From contig NC_012781.1 in assembly GCF_000020605.1 (NCBI RefSeq), positions 1,737,501 through 1,801,500 of the forward strand: 64,000 bases of DNA, read 5' to 3'. Origin of the DNA: Agathobacter rectalis ATCC 33656 (lineage in GTDB: Bacteria > Bacillota > Clostridia > Lachnospirales > Lachnospiraceae). Numbering within the stretch: position 1 is the first letter of the stretch; every line of letters starts with the position of its first letter. Positions 1-9,165 of the stretch are shown here, in pieces. The translations under genes were made by a program, and so were the position numbers. The notes beneath the pieces are model-generated. The model saw nothing but the letters and a program-made list of their open reading frames with translations, was not told where the DNA came from and did not search any database.

Positions 1-580
1 ATTCGTCAGTCCTCTTTGACAGCTCTTTTACACGAAACAGCTCACCCTGACCACAAAATATGGTTGTATAATGCCCTTTTCCAAGAAAATGGTCAAACAT
101 CCGAAGTACACTGTCATAATTTCCCTCTGCAGAATAAAAGCCACAGGTAGAGATTAGCACATGCCTTTTGCCTTCCATGTCATATCTGCAATCATGGCTG
201 CCGCTTCCGTATCCGTCATCCTTTGTACTCATAAACGGCAGGCTCATGGGAAGCTGCCTGTCAATCACGTTCTTTAGTATTCCCGGCACACTAAAATAGT
301 ACAGAGGAAACGACCACACAACAATATCCGCTTCAAGCATTTTCCCAATAACAGTCTGCATATCGTCATTTATGCAGCACACTCCCGGTGTCTTCTGCCA
401 GCATGCAAAGCAGCCCTTACACGCTCCTACATTCATTGAGGCTACATGCATTTCATCAATGGATACCGCTTCATTTTTGCTCTTATATCCTTCTTTGAAG
501 CCTTCTATAAAGCTGTTTGCAAGCCTTAACGAATTGCTTCGTTTGCCTTTTGGACTTCCGTTAATCAGAAGTACGTTCAT
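1..580 (-). CDS. Flavodoxin-fold NAD(P)H-dependent oxidoreductase (partial)
   Basis: The frame reads leftwards from an ATG at 578-580 and is still open at base 1, so about 193 N-terminal residues are present and the C-terminus lies outside the window. The protein opens with MNVLLINGSPKGKRSNS, the phosphate-binding loop of NADPH-dependent FMN reductases. At about residues 50-65 it has a Cys-rich stretch (ACKGCFACW, then GVCC) like that of iron-sulfur flavoprotein and multimeric flavodoxin relatives. WSFPLYYFSVPG follows near residue 87, where this family contacts the flavin ring. An AGGAGG ribosome binding site sits about 8 bases before the ATG. By family it is a soluble FMN enzyme reducing quinones, nitro compounds or similar electron acceptors; the substrate cannot be read from the sequence. 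It appears monocistronic, with its own promoter. Confidence 0.85.
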   Translation of the reverse strand, partial: MNVLLINGSPKGKRSNSLRLANSFIEGFKEGYKSKNEAVSIDEMHVASMNVGACKGCFACWQKTPGVCCINDDMQTVIGKMLEADIVVWSFPLYYFSVPGILKNVIDRQLPMSLPFMSTKDDGYGSGSHDCRYDMEGKRHVLISTCGFYSAEGNYDSVLRMFDHFLGKGHYTTIFCGQGELFRVKELSKRTDE

Positions 581-615
581 GCTTTATGCCCTCCTGTAAG
601 TATATAGTTAATTTT

Positions 616-644
616 AGTATAGCGGATTGACAGGCAAAAAACAA
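616..644 (-). promoter_or_regulatory. Sigma-A-type promoter of the flavin reductase
   Basis: On the minus strand TTGTTT (639-644) is followed after 17 bases by TATACT (616-621), about 35 bases before the reductase start. The block around it, including the spacer end AATCCGC, is nearly repeated at 45.76-45.80 kb. Confidence 0.6.
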
Positions 645-775
645 TTAAAGTTTAGACTTAGAAACAATACCATAATTATACATTCAAAATACATTCAAAT
701 TCTTAAGTATGCCTTGTAATTATAGTACTATGATAGTAAAATATACCTATATTATTACGAATCAGGAGAATTCAT

Positions 776-2854
776 ATGGGTTACGATGAAAAAATTTTTA
801 AAGCAAAGGCGAATATCAAAGCCCGCAGATTATGGCTTGTTTTTGCTATTCTGCTGACCGCAAATTATGGTACCGACACAGCAAATGGCGCTTATTCTGT
901 CAGTAATTATATCATTTTTGTTATTTTATGCTGGCTGCCTTTCGTGTGTGGTGACATACTTCTAAAAAGGACGGGGAAGGATAATGACCGTTACCGGCTT
1001 GCATTTGTCATCGGATATGGTATTTTTTACGTATTTCTTTTGTGTACGACAACCTCACCGATTGCATTCACCTACATCCTTCCGATAATCAGCCTTATTG
1101 TAATATTTAAGGATGAAAAATTCATGATTTACTGCGCCGTTGCAAATATGCTAAGCCTTATAGCAAGTATTGCATTTCACATATTTGTGCTGGGTCAGAA
1201 CACTGCTGCAGACCACAAAAACTATCAGCTTCAGATAGCATGTCTTTTACTTTGCTACATAGGCTATATCATGTCCGTACGTCACCTGACTGAGTCCGAT
1301 GCTGCACTCACCGAGAGCATAAAGTCTGATTTGAATCGCGTTGTCACGACAGTTGAGCAGGTTAAAACCGCTTGCAACACTATAATGGACGGTATAACCG
1401 TGGTCCGTGAGCTTGCTTCTGAAAACAAGCATGGCTCAGATGTTGTCGTTGAGGGAATGAATAAGCTTACCGGAAATAACAAGCAGCTTCAGTCCCACAC
1501 TGCTTCTTCCCAGGAAATGACTACCGATATAAGCTCACAGGTTGAGAATGTTGCAGCCATGATAAATGATATGGTTTCCCTGACAACCGAATCAGGCAAG
1601 CATGCCAAGGTCAGCTCTGAGGACCTTGAAGGTCTTGCCCAGACAGCAAAAACCATGTCAGAGCTTTCTACAGAGGTTGAAAGCATCCTGACTACATTCA
1701 GAGATGAATTTGAGATGGTTAAAAATGAAACCGGAACAATTGATAATATTTCAAACCAGACAAACCTCCTCGCTCTTAACGCTTCTATCGAGGCTGCGCG
1801 TGCAGGCGAAGCCGGTAAGGGCTTTGCTGTTGTTGCTGAACAGATCCGTACTTTAAGCACTGAGACGAGAAATTCATCCGGTCAGATCAGCGAGGCGCTC
1901 TCACGGCTTGACGAGATTTCCGGAAAGATGACCTCATCCATTGAAGAAACACTCCGCCTCATCCAGCTCACTCTTGAGAAGGTAATGCAGACCGGTGAAA
2001 ATGTAGAGAAGATTACAAAGGATTCCCATAAGCTTGGAAGCCATATCCGTGAAATCGACACCGCAATGCAGGAGGTTGAAGCATCTAACCAGCAGCTTGT
2101 CGACAATATGGAAAAGGTATCTGACATCGTAGAAACCATGACCTCATGTATCGGTGCTTCTGATGCGATAAGCCGCAAGATGCTCAGTAAATATGATGAA
2201 AGTGCAACGAATATCAATAATATCGAGACTGTTATCCAATCTCTCATGCACGAGCTCGGAGTTGGTGGATTTATGGGACTTGATGATATCCGCCCGGGTA
2301 TGAAGGCCAAAGTGATCCTGACAGATGTACAGACCGGCAACGAGTTCCATTGCGAAGTAAAGGCTGTTGGCGAAAACAGTCTTAAGCTTGTATCAGGCGG
2401 CTTATCTGTAGACTCATCCAGACCTTGCAATCTGTATGTTACAGTTGGCAATGTAATGTACTGCTGGAAGGATCTCACAATCACAGATGACCTTGTGATA
2501 ACAGTCAATACACAGCCTGAAATCTTGAACCGTAGGAAATACCCTCGCATGGATTTATCAAACAATTGCACTATCAAGCTTAAAGGAACAGACACCACAT
2601 TCAAAGGAACTCTTGACAATATAAGTGCAAACGGCTTTGCATTTTTGACAAAGGATCCTTATTTCGTGGATCATAAAGGAGCGAAGGTCACTATCTCGAT
2701 AGAGGACTTTGCGCTTGCTGACCACTCAGTATTGGAGGGATATGTAATCCGCTGCTCAAATAATGAGGGAACATATATCGTCGGCTGCCAGATGCCTGAG
2801 GATAATTATTATATCCAGACATATGTCAATGAACAGCTTCGTGCTCACTCATAA
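776..2854 (+). CDS. Membrane chemoreceptor (MCP) with C-terminal PilZ domain
   Basis: A 692-residue protein. Residues about 15-170 hold roughly six closely packed hydrophobic segments with short loops, so sensing is probably in or near the membrane and not in a periplasmic-type domain. Residues about 200-500 form the coiled-coil signalling region; the conserved hairpin tip is clear at about 322-365 ([19 protein letters not shown], then [15 protein letters not shown]), where CheA and CheW dock. Residues about 505-690 form a YcgR-type N domain plus PilZ domain with both c-di-GMP motifs: RKYPR (RxxxR) near 586 and NISANG ([D/N]xSxxG) near 614. The start is set by CAGGAGA eight bases upstream. 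The gene stands alone between its own terminator and a divergent reductase. Membership of both families is secure; coupling of c-di-GMP binding to chemotaxis output is inference. Confidence 0.93.
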   Translation: MGYDEKIFKAKANIKARRLWLVFAILLTANYGTDTANGAYSVSNYIIFVILCWLPFVCGDILLKRTGKDNDRYRLAFVIGYGIFYVFLLCTTTSPIAFTYILPIISLIVIFKDEKFMIYCAVANMLSLIASIAFHIFVLGQNTAADHKNYQLQIACLLLCYIGYIMSVRHLTESDAALTESIKSDLNRVVTTVEQVKTACNTIMDGITVVRELASENKHGSDVVVEGMNKLTGNNKQLQSHTASSQEMTTDISSQVENVAAMINDMVSLTTESGKHAKVSSEDLEGLAQTAKTMSELSTEVESILTTFRDEFEMVKNETGTIDNISNQTNLLALNASIEAARAGEAGKGFAVVAEQIRTLSTETRNSSGQISEALSRLDEISGKMTSSIEETLRLIQLTLEKVMQTGENVEKITKDSHKLGSHIREIDTAMQEVEASNQQLVDNMEKVSDIVETMTSCIGASDAISRKMLSKYDESATNINNIETVIQSLMHELGVGGFMGLDDIRPGMKAKVILTDVQTGNEFHCEVKAVGENSLKLVSGGLSVDSSRPCNLYVTVGNVMYCWKDLTITDDLVITVNTQPEILNRRKYPRMDLSNNCTIKLKGTDTTFKGTLDNISANGFAFLTKDPYFVDHKGAKVTISIEDFALADHSVLEGYVIRCSNNEGTYIVGCQMPEDNYYIQTYVNEQLRAHS

Positions 2855-2858
2855 AAAT

Positions 2859-2901
2859 AAAAGCTATGAAAGCCTTTAACCGGGCTCTCATAGCTTTTTT
2901 T
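2859..2901 (+). terminator. Rho-independent terminator of the chemoreceptor gene
   Basis: AAAGCTATGA pairs with TCATAGCTTT around a GCC/GGC inner stem, and the right arm runs into TTTTTTTATT immediately after the stop codon. Confidence 0.85.
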
Positions 2902-3224
2902 ATTGATAATCTTCTATATCCTATTATCTTCTATCTGCATGATGTTTTTCCTCTCTGGACTCTCATATATACATTGTAGCTGTGAATGCTGAATATTATG
3001 ATACCTAGCAATGCACAGGTTATCACAATTGTACGGATGTTCTTCTTTTTTATAATCATAAATGTGTTCTCTCCATACCTTAGTACCTACATCGTATCTG
3101 TGCTTCGTTCTCTATTCATATCACATATACTTGTATTTCTAGTACTAATTATACAACATATAGTGCCTACAATCTATACTCTTGGCGCGAAATGTCGTTT
3201 TCAGGGTGTGAAATGCAGATTGGC
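2902..3224. other. Gene-free AT-rich stretch
   Basis: About 320 bases between the two convergent terminators. I see no ribosome-bound reading frame, RNA gene or long repeat here. The one open frame (2986-3249, plus strand) has no Shine-Dalgarno sequence and runs into the ppdK terminator. Confidence 0.6.
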
Positions 3225-3262
3225 AATAAAAAACAAGGGAAAGTACTAAATACTTTCCCTTG
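3225..3262 (-). terminator. Terminator of ppdK
   Basis: A perfect 12-bp stem (3234-3245 with 3251-3262, CAAGGGAAAGTA and its complement) has a 5-base loop. On the minus strand it is followed by TTTTTTATT. It lies about 40 bases after the ppdK stop. Confidence 0.88.
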
Positions 3263-3301
3263 CAAAATCTTATATATAGACTTTTAAATTAGAACCTTTG
3301 T

Positions 3302-5944
3302 CTATTTTGCCTGCTCTGCAATAGCAGCCTGTGCTGCAGCAAGACGAGCGATTGGTACACGGAATGGTGAACATGAAACATAGTCAAGTCCAATCTTGTG
3401 GCAGAACTCAACTGATGAAGGATCTCCACCGTGCTCTCCACAGATACCAACGTGAAGGTTAGGATTAACTGGCTTTCCAAGCTTAATAGCTGTCTCCATT
3501 AATTTACCAACACCAGTCTGGTCAAGCTTAGCAAATGGATCGTTCTCGAAAATCTTGTTGTCATAGTAAGCGTTAAGGAACTTACCTGCATCATCACGAG
3601 AGAATCCGAATGTCATCTGTGTAAGGTCGTTTGTACCGAAGCAGAAGAAATCAGCCTCTGTAGCGATCTCATCAGCTGTAAGAGCAGCTCTTGGGATCTC
3701 GATCATTGTACCTACATGGTACTTGATGTCAGCATTTGCAGCAGCGATCTCAGCGTCAGCTGTCTCAACTACAATCTTCTTAACGAACTTAAGCTCTTTG
3801 ATCTCACATACTAATGGGATCATGATCTCAGGCTCGATATCCCAGTCTGGATGAGCTTTCTTTACATTGATAGCTGCACGGATAACAGCCTTTGTCTGCA
3901 TCTTAGCAATCTCAGGATATGTAACTGCAAGACGGCATCCTCTATGACCCATCATTGGGTTGAACTCATGGAGTGACTCACAGATAGCTTTGATTTCCTC
4001 TACTGACTTATTCTTAGCCTTTGCAAGCTTCTCGATGTCAGCATCCTCTGTAGGAACGAACTCATGAAGAGGTGGATCAAGGAAACGGATTGTTACTGGG
4101 CATCCCTCAAGAGCCTCGTATAATTTCTCAAAATCTCCCTGCTGATATGGAAGAATCTTGTTAAGAGCTGTCTCTCTCTCCTCTACTGTATCAGAGCAGA
4201 TCATCTCACGGAATGCAGCGATTCTCTCTGGATCGAAGAACATATGCTCTGTACGGCAAAGTCCGATTCCCTCTGCACCAAGCTCACGAGCCTTCTTAGC
4301 ATCTGCAGGAGTATCTGCATTTGTACGAACCTTAAGTCTTCTGAACTCATCAGCCCATGCCATAACACGTCCGAACTCACCAGCGATTGAAGCATCAACT
4401 GTTGGGATGATTCCAGCATAGATGTTACCTGTTGTACCATCGATAGAAATCTCAGATCCCTCTGTGAATGTCTGTCCTGCAAGTGTGAACTTCTTGTTCT
4501 CCTCGTCCATATTGATATCACCACAACCAGATACACAGCATGTTCCCATACCACGTGCAACTACGGCTGCGTGAGATGTCATACCACCACGAACTGTAAG
4601 GATACCCTGAGCAGCCTTCATTCCTGTGATGTCCTCTGGAGATGTCTCAAGACGTACAAGTACGACTTTCTCTCCTCTTTCAGCCCATGCCTCAGCATCA
4701 TCAGCTGTGAATACAACCTTACCACAAGCAGCTCCCGGAGATGCTCCAAGACCCTTTCCAAGTGGAGTTGCAGCCTTAAGTGCAGCAGCATCGAACTGTG
4801 GATGTAATAATGTATCAAGGTTACGAGGGTCGATCATTGCAACAGCCTCAGCTGGTGTCTTATGTCCCTCATCTACTAAATCGCAAGCGATCTTAAGAGC
4901 AGCTGGAGCTGTTCTCTTACCATTACGGCACTGAAGCATATAGAGCTTCTTGTTCTCAACTGTGAACTCCATATCCTGCATATCATGGTAGTGATTCTCA
5001 AGAGTCTCACAAACCTTAAGGAACTCAGCGTATGCCTCTGGGAACTCCTGCTCCATCTGAGCGATTGGCATTGGAGTACGAACACCGGCAACAACGTCCT
5101 CACCCTGTGCATTGATAAGGAACTCACCCATAAGCTTGTTCTCACCAGTTGCAGGATCACGTGTGAATGCAACACCTGTACCTGACTCGTTATTTAAGTT
5201 ACCGAATACCATTGGCATTACGTTAACAGCTGTTCCCCATGAATAAGGGATATCGTTATCTCTTCTATAAACATTTGCACGTGGGTTGTCCCATGAACGG
5301 AATACAGCCTCGATAGCAAGCTTTAACTGCTCTACAGGATCTGAAGGGAAATCTGATCCTAACTGATTCTTGTACTCAGCCTTGAACTGCTCTGCTAACT
5401 CTTTAAGGTCAGCTGCTGTAAGGTCTACGTCAAATTTAACACCTCTGTCCTCTTTCATCTTGTCGATGAGCTGCTCGAAGTACTTCTTTCCTACTTCCAT
5501 AACAACGTCTGAGAACATCTGGATGAAACGTCTGTATGAATCATATACGAAACGCTCGAATGCTGGATCTGGGTTACCAGCGATCATAGCTGCAACAACA
5601 TCATCATTAAGACCAAGGTTAAGGATTGTATCCATCATACCCGGCATTGAAGCTCTGGCACCTGAACGAACAGATACGAGAAGAGGATTCTTAAGGTCAC
5701 CGAATTTCTTTCCGTTAACCTCTTCCATCCATTTTACACCTTCCATAGTCTGAGCCATAATCTCATCATTGATCTTACGTCCATCCTCGTAGTACTGTGT
5801 ACAAGCCTCTGTAGTGATTGTGAAACCCTGTGGTACAGGAAGTCCAATCTCTGTCATCTCAGCGAGGTTAGCACCCTTACCACCGAGAAGATTACGCATG
5901 GTCATGTTACCCTCTTTGAAGGTATATACCCACTTGTTTGCCAT
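3302..5944 (-). CDS. ppdK: Pyruvate, phosphate dikinase
   Basis: 880 residues, normal for the family. The enzyme interconverts pyruvate + ATP + phosphate with phosphoenolpyruvate + AMP + pyrophosphate in the cytosol; in anaerobic clostridia it often acts in the glycolytic direction. The N-terminal nucleotide-binding domain opens MANKWVYTFKEG and contains LLGGKGANLAEMTEIGLPVP. The swivelling phosphohistidine domain has GGMTSHAAVVARGMG with the catalytic His near residue 457. The C-terminal TIM barrel carries GICGEHGGDPSS with the catalytic Cys near 834. I place the start at the ATG at 5942-5944, because TAGGAGGAATTGC lies just upstream; the frame stays open 24 codons further, but those residues are not family-like. 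It is monocistronic, with promoter and terminator both visible. Confidence 0.97.
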   Translation of the reverse strand: MANKWVYTFKEGNMTMRNLLGGKGANLAEMTEIGLPVPQGFTITTEACTQYYEDGRKINDEIMAQTMEGVKWMEEVNGKKFGDLKNPLLVSVRSGARASMPGMMDTILNLGLNDDVVAAMIAGNPDPAFERFVYDSYRRFIQMFSDVVMEVGKKYFEQLIDKMKEDRGVKFDVDLTAADLKELAEQFKAEYKNQLGSDFPSDPVEQLKLAIEAVFRSWDNPRANVYRRDNDIPYSWGTAVNVMPMVFGNLNNESGTGVAFTRDPATGENKLMGEFLINAQGEDVVAGVRTPMPIAQMEQEFPEAYAEFLKVCETLENHYHDMQDMEFTVENKKLYMLQCRNGKRTAPAALKIACDLVDEGHKTPAEAVAMIDPRNLDTLLHPQFDAAALKAATPLGKGLGASPGAACGKVVFTADDAEAWAERGEKVVLVRLETSPEDITGMKAAQGILTVRGGMTSHAAVVARGMGTCCVSGCGDINMDEENKKFTLAGQTFTEGSEISIDGTTGNIYAGIIPTVDASIAGEFGRVMAWADEFRRLKVRTNADTPADAKKARELGAEGIGLCRTEHMFFDPERIAAFREMICSDTVEERETALNKILPYQQGDFEKLYEALEGCPVTIRFLDPPLHEFVPTEDADIEKLAKAKNKSVEEIKAICESLHEFNPMMGHRGCRLAVTYPEIAKMQTKAVIRAAINVKKAHPDWDIEPEIMIPLVCEIKELKFVKKIVVETADAEIAAANADIKYHVGTMIEIPRAALTADEIATEADFFCFGTNDLTQMTFGFSRDDAGKFLNAYYDNKIFENDPFAKLDQTGVGKLMETAIKLGKPVNPNLHVGICGEHGGDPSSVEFCHKIGLDYVSCSPFRVPIARLAAAQAAIAEQAK

Positions 5945-6002
5945 TTTGCAATTCCTCCTAAATTTTATTTCTGGTATGGTAAAAAAACCATCCATATACT
6001 TG

Positions 6003-6038
6003 ATTAATGTGTGCACTCATACAAGCGCACACATTAAT
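6003..6038. repeat. 12-bp perfect inverted repeat over the ppdK transcription start
   Basis: ATTAATGTGTGC (6003-6014) pairs with its exact complement at 6027-6038 across a 12-base spacer. The right arm overlaps the ppdK -10 box, so the repeat spans the expected transcription start and first ~25 transcribed bases. It has no T-run on either side, which argues against a simple terminator. It could be an operator or a 5'-end mRNA stem. Confidence 0.7.
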
Positions 6039-6064
6039 AATACCATAATTTCAGCAAATATCAA
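6037..6064 (-). promoter_or_regulatory. Promoter of ppdK
   Basis: On the minus strand TTGATA (6059-6064) and TATTAT (6037-6042) are separated by 16 bases. It sits about 95 bases before the ppdK ATG and immediately after the last gene of the pilus locus. Confidence 0.65.
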
Positions 6065-7138
6065 CTAATTTTTATTATCTTTTCCCTTATGTTTCATACT
6101 ATTTTTTTGAACACGGACAGACTTAACATTCTTTACTATGACAAATATCATAATTGCAAGAATTGCAGCTATCCCAAGCGCACCAATAGCCAGCGGAACA
6201 ACCATTCCACTCTCACTAATCATGGTGGCAAGCGGTACCTGCTCATCTGCTATATCATGCTTATTGTCGTTTGCCGCCTGCGGTACCTGCTCATCTGCTA
6301 TATCAGTATTTGGCTGTGCCTGCGGTGCCTGGATTCCATCCTGCGGATCATTCTGTCCGTCAGGCACTATTGTGTTTGCGGCATTTGCTCCATCTGCAGC
6401 TCCGTTATTTGCCACTCCTGCTGCATTGCCCGCTGCATTAGCTGCCCCGGCTGCATTTGCAGCTCCTGCGGCTGCCTGATTGCCGCCTGCCGCAGTATTG
6501 TCATTTGCTCCATTTCCGGCAGCAGCCATGCTTGATGCAGCCCTTGAATATACAAAATTGAACACGTTTTCTGACGCATTTGACGACAGCTTTCCTGTCT
6601 GATTATAGCTGTCCGGAATATATCCATCTATATACAGATAAGCTATAACCGGCTCATCGCCCACATTACCATAATAGGTACGGCTTTCTGCAAGCTTATT
6701 GCCATCTGTATCCACATAGTTGACTGTATACTCAGCAAGCTCGCCCGGTATGCCATATGCAACAACATAGTCCTGATCTCCCGATACGAGAAAAGCCGAC
6801 TGTGCAACCGTATTATTGTCACGGCCGCTTAATCTGATTCCCTTTACGTAGTACTTGCTGTTTTCATTAAGTGCCACACTGCCCTGTGCATCACAGCTGA
6901 TGACATCTCCATATTCAAGACCTGTGACAATTATTTTGTCTCCTTTAGTAGAAACAGAAACCGAAGCCTCATTGCCTGATGCCTTTCGTACCTGCACACC
7001 ACCGTTTATGCTTCCCTGACCTCCGGCTGAGAAGGAAACAGTGTATGTATATGAAAATGCCTTTGCATCTGCTGTCTGTGAGAAAACACCGATTATGACA
7101 ACAAGAGCTGCAAGAAAATATTTAAGCAATCTTTTCAT
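6065..7138 (-). CDS. Membrane-anchored surface protein with MucBP-like domain
   Basis: 357 residues. A signal peptide (about 1-27, ending near ADAKA) is followed by a beta-rich region and a MucBP-like segment (YTVNYVDTDGNKLAESRTYY, about residues 136-155). Then comes a long Ala/Asn/Gly-rich linker with two IADEQVP repeats, one C-terminal transmembrane helix and a basic tail. In many Lachnospiraceae surface proteins VPLA sits just before an LPxTG-type signal; here that position reads VPLATMISESG, so the sorting motif is absent or degenerate and the helix alone may anchor it. The ATG at 7138 is chosen because AAAGGGGGC precedes it by about ten bases; a GTG eight codons earlier is less likely. 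It overlaps the upstream gene by 17 bases. It is the last gene of the pilus locus; function is not known. Confidence 0.8.
   Translation of the reverse strand: MKRLLKYFLAALVVIIGVFSQTADAKAFSYTYTVSFSAGGQGSINGGVQVRKASGNEASVSVSTKGDKIIVTGLEYGDVISCDAQGSVALNENSKYYVKGIRLSGRDNNTVAQSAFLVSGDQDYVVAYGIPGELAEYTVNYVDTDGNKLAESRTYYGNVGDEPVIAYLYIDGYIPDSYNQTGKLSSNASENVFNFVYSRAASSMAAAGNGANDNTAAGGNQAAAGAANAAGAANAAGNAAGVANNGAADGANAANTIVPDGQNDPQDGIQAPQAQPNTDIADEQVPQAANDNKHDIADEQVPLATMISESGMVVPLAIGALGIAAILAIMIFVIVKNVKSVRVQKNSMKHKGKDNKN
6232..6305. repeat. 26-bp direct repeat inside the surface-protein linker
   Basis: The same 26 bases occur at 6232-6257 and 6280-6305, 48 bases apart (a multiple of three), and encode the two DIADEQVP copies. 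Recombination or slippage between them would remove 16 residues in frame. Confidence 0.9.
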
Positions 7139-7862
7139 TTTGCTTAGCCCCCTTTCTGTCACTTACGAAAGCCAGTATCATCAAAATAATACCAATCACA
7201 AACACTACAGCTGACGCTATTGACCAGATATCTCCGGTCTTTACCTTGCTTGTTGTAGTTGTAAATGTAGGTGGATTTGATAAAGTTGGATCTGAGTTAT
7301 CCTCTACCGCAAAGTTCATCATAAGCTTTGCGAGTGTATCCTGATATATATTACCCTGACTCTCTCCGTCAAGCCCTACTAAAAGCTTCACGCTGCCTCC
7401 CTCTCCAGGCTCTAATGTCTTTAAATAAAAGAACTTATCCAGAGAGTTTGTAGCCTCATTGAGTCCTTTTCCGGCTGTTGCCTCCTTCTCTCCACCTACG
7501 CTGGTGCTGCTGTATATAGTGTCCTCTTTTCCATCCGGTCCTACGAAAGTAAGAATATATGAGTATCCACCATTTTCAGCCACCGCCTGTGTATCCTCAA
7601 GACTCTTTAACACATCATTCGACATATACCATTTCGTCGAAATACTGCTGTTATTCTTTATATCAACGGAAAATGTGACAGAATCTCCCGGCTCCATCTG
7701 TGAGACAGAGGCTGCTATTTTATTTGAATCGAACGAACTGACCATTTCCTTGCCGGTAAACTCACATGAGCCGGCTGTAGTAGTATTCTCATCTGCAAAT
7801 ACAGTGCCTATCGAACCAAGGATAAACAACATGCATGATAATAATGCGATAAATTTTTTCAT
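7122..7862 (-). CDS. Exported surface protein with C-terminal anchor
   Basis: 246 residues with a signal peptide (about 1-23, cleavage after VFA) and a beta-rich ectodomain. The ectodomain has the pattern of TasA/DUF-type domains that bridge pilus components (PGDSVTFSVDIKNNSS near residue 60; LEPGEGGSVKLLVGLDG near 160). The C-terminus has a Thr-rich spacer, the motif KVKTGD, one hydrophobic helix and a Lys/Arg tail, the layout of a sortase sorting signal with VKTGD in place of LPxTG. Whether sortase cleaves it is inference; it may simply be membrane-anchored. AAAGGAGG lies just before the ATG. It is seven genes into the pilus operon and overlaps the next gene by 17 bases. No specific family is recognised with confidence. 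Confidence 0.8.
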   Translation of the reverse strand: MKKFIALLSCMLFILGSIGTVFADENTTTAGSCEFTGKEMVSSFDSNKIAASVSQMEPGDSVTFSVDIKNNSSISTKWYMSNDVLKSLEDTQAVAENGGYSYILTFVGPDGKEDTIYSSTSVGGEKEATAGKGLNEATNSLDKFFYLKTLEPGEGGSVKLLVGLDGESQGNIYQDTLAKLMMNFAVEDNSDPTLSNPPTFTTTTSKVKTGDIWSIASAVVFVIGIILMILAFVSDRKGAKQNEKIA

Positions 7863-7873
7863 ATTGTCCTCCT

Positions 7874-8623
7874 TTACTCTAAGCTAAGTGCCCCGTCATC
7901 TGATATATTTACATCAACACCCCACGCACTCTTAATTGCGTCCTTTGCATTGTGTGTCTGTACTGCATCAACAGTTGCCTCCAGCACAAATTGCGCACCA
8001 TCATATTCATAGGTAGTAGTGATGGTTGTAAGTCCGTTATCATCAGTCTGTGATGTCTGACCCACAATGGCTGCAATATCGCCGGATATACTGATTTTGT
8101 CTGTAAAATCAGTGGATGTCTGACCTTTTTTTAAAATAGAATTGTAGTAAAATACATTTCGCTCTGTAGTCTCAGCACTCTTATCCTCTGTCCAGCCATC
8201 GTTTGTAAAGTCAATCTGTATATTTGATGGATCAAGGTTTGAAAGCTTATCACCTGTCTCCTTGTCTGCCCAGTAATGCTGCACAGTCACTCTCACATAC
8301 TCATCTATCGAGCCGCTGTTTTTGACAGCAAGCTTCTCATCGTACTTTTTGTCGAGAATCAGTTTTTCATCTCCGGCATTCTTTAGCATATCTCCAAGCA
8401 GCACTCCTGTTGCCTCGCTCCAGTCATCATCCTTATGCTTATAGTCACGCCAGCTCACATCATTGCCATTCTCAGTCAAAGTAACACCGATGGATTTGAT
8501 GTCAATCTGAGCCAGATAATTATCACTCATATATGTAAGAGTCGCTTTTGTAGATCCAATCGTCGATGCTGCAAGCATTATCGCAGAGGATGCTACAAGT
8601 ATAATTGGAAGTTTTCTCTTCAT
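7874..8623 (-). CDS. TasA/camelysin-like secreted protein
   Basis: 249 residues. The N-terminal signal (MKRKLPIILVASSAIMLAAS) runs into STKATLTYMSDN, resembling the A-x-L-x-Y-F/M-T/S-D motif that follows the signal in TasA/camelysin proteins. The remainder is a beta-sandwich-like domain with KNSGSIDEYVRVTVQHYW near residues 100-117, where TasA-family members have their conserved (N/D)xGxxDxYVR(V/L) strand. Related proteins form fibres or decorate the surface. The ATG overlaps the previous stop codon by one base (TAATG), so translation is probably coupled, with GGAGGG upstream. It sits in the sortase pilus operon, an uncommon pairing. Family assignment rests on pattern only. Confidence 0.75.
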   Translation of the reverse strand: MKRKLPIILVASSAIMLAASTIGSTKATLTYMSDNYLAQIDIKSIGVTLTENGNDVSWRDYKHKDDDWSEATGVLLGDMLKNAGDEKLILDKKYDEKLAVKNSGSIDEYVRVTVQHYWADKETGDKLSNLDPSNIQIDFTNDGWTEDKSAETTERNVFYYNSILKKGQTSTDFTDKISISGDIAAIVGQTSQTDDNGLTTITTTYEYDGAQFVLEATVDAVQTHNAKDAIKSAWGVDVNISDDGALSLE

Positions 8624-9165
8624 TACTCTTCGCCCTCCTCTTTATCATATTGTGCTGTCGCATCCCATTTTGCATCAGGTGCGACACACGGATTGCCATT
8701 CTCATCATATGTGACAGGAGCACACTCCTGAACCACAACTACATTGAAGCTGGTCTTTACCTTTTCACTAACTGTGATAGCTGCAACAATCGGCTCGGTT
8801 TTGCCACCAACCGGCACTACCTGACTGTAATACCAGTAGCCATCATCTGAAAGGCTCCAGTTTGAGCCTGATGCCTGTATATCAAACTGGCTTGCTGCAA
8901 TTACCTTTACCCTGACAAAACAGTCTGCTTTTCCTGTATTCTCAATCTCAATAGTTTTCTTCCAGTCCTTAAACTTCTCCTTGACATCAGTTGTAGGACC
9001 GATATCTACTGAGATACCGCCCTTTGCCGTAGCATAGGTTGTAAAATATGCCAGTGTCGGTTTAACTGAAACACCACAGACAATGAGTGTAGCAGCAAAG
9101 GCTGCACATACAAGAATACGGTGATTTCTATTAAGTTTTTTACAAGACTCTGATAATTTTTTCAT
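8623..9165 (-). CDS. TasA/camelysin-like secreted protein, short form
   Basis: 180 residues from the ATG at 9165. A charged N-terminus and hydrophobic segment end in KPTLAYFTTYATAKGG, the classic alternate-signal motif (TLAYFT) of proteins processed by SipW-type peptidases in Bacillus. IEIENTGKADCFVRVKV near residues 85-101 matches the conserved strand of TasA-like domains. The frame extends seven codons upstream, but the chosen ATG forms TAATG with the previous gene's stop, the same junction seen at its own 3' end; GGAATGGG is the weak ribosome site. No SipW homologue is in the window: the locus signal peptidase is the ordinary Ser/Lys type. Probably a minor structural or adaptor component of the appendage. 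Confidence 0.75.
   Translation of the reverse strand: MKKLSESCKKLNRNHRILVCAAFAATLIVCGVSVKPTLAYFTTYATAKGGISVDIGPTTDVKEKFKDWKKTIEIENTGKADCFVRVKVIAASQFDIQASGSNWSLSDDGYWYYSQVVPVGGKTEPIVAAITVSEKVKTSFNVVVVQECAPVTYDENGNPCVAPDAKWDATAQYDKEEGEE

Noticed and set aside
372-599. 75-residue plus-strand frame
   Set aside because: Antisense shadow of the flavin reductase, which has a good promoter and ribosome site.
2986-3249. 87-residue hydrophobic reading frame on the plus strand
   Set aside because: No ribosome site, biased AT-rich composition, and it runs into the ppdK terminator stem.
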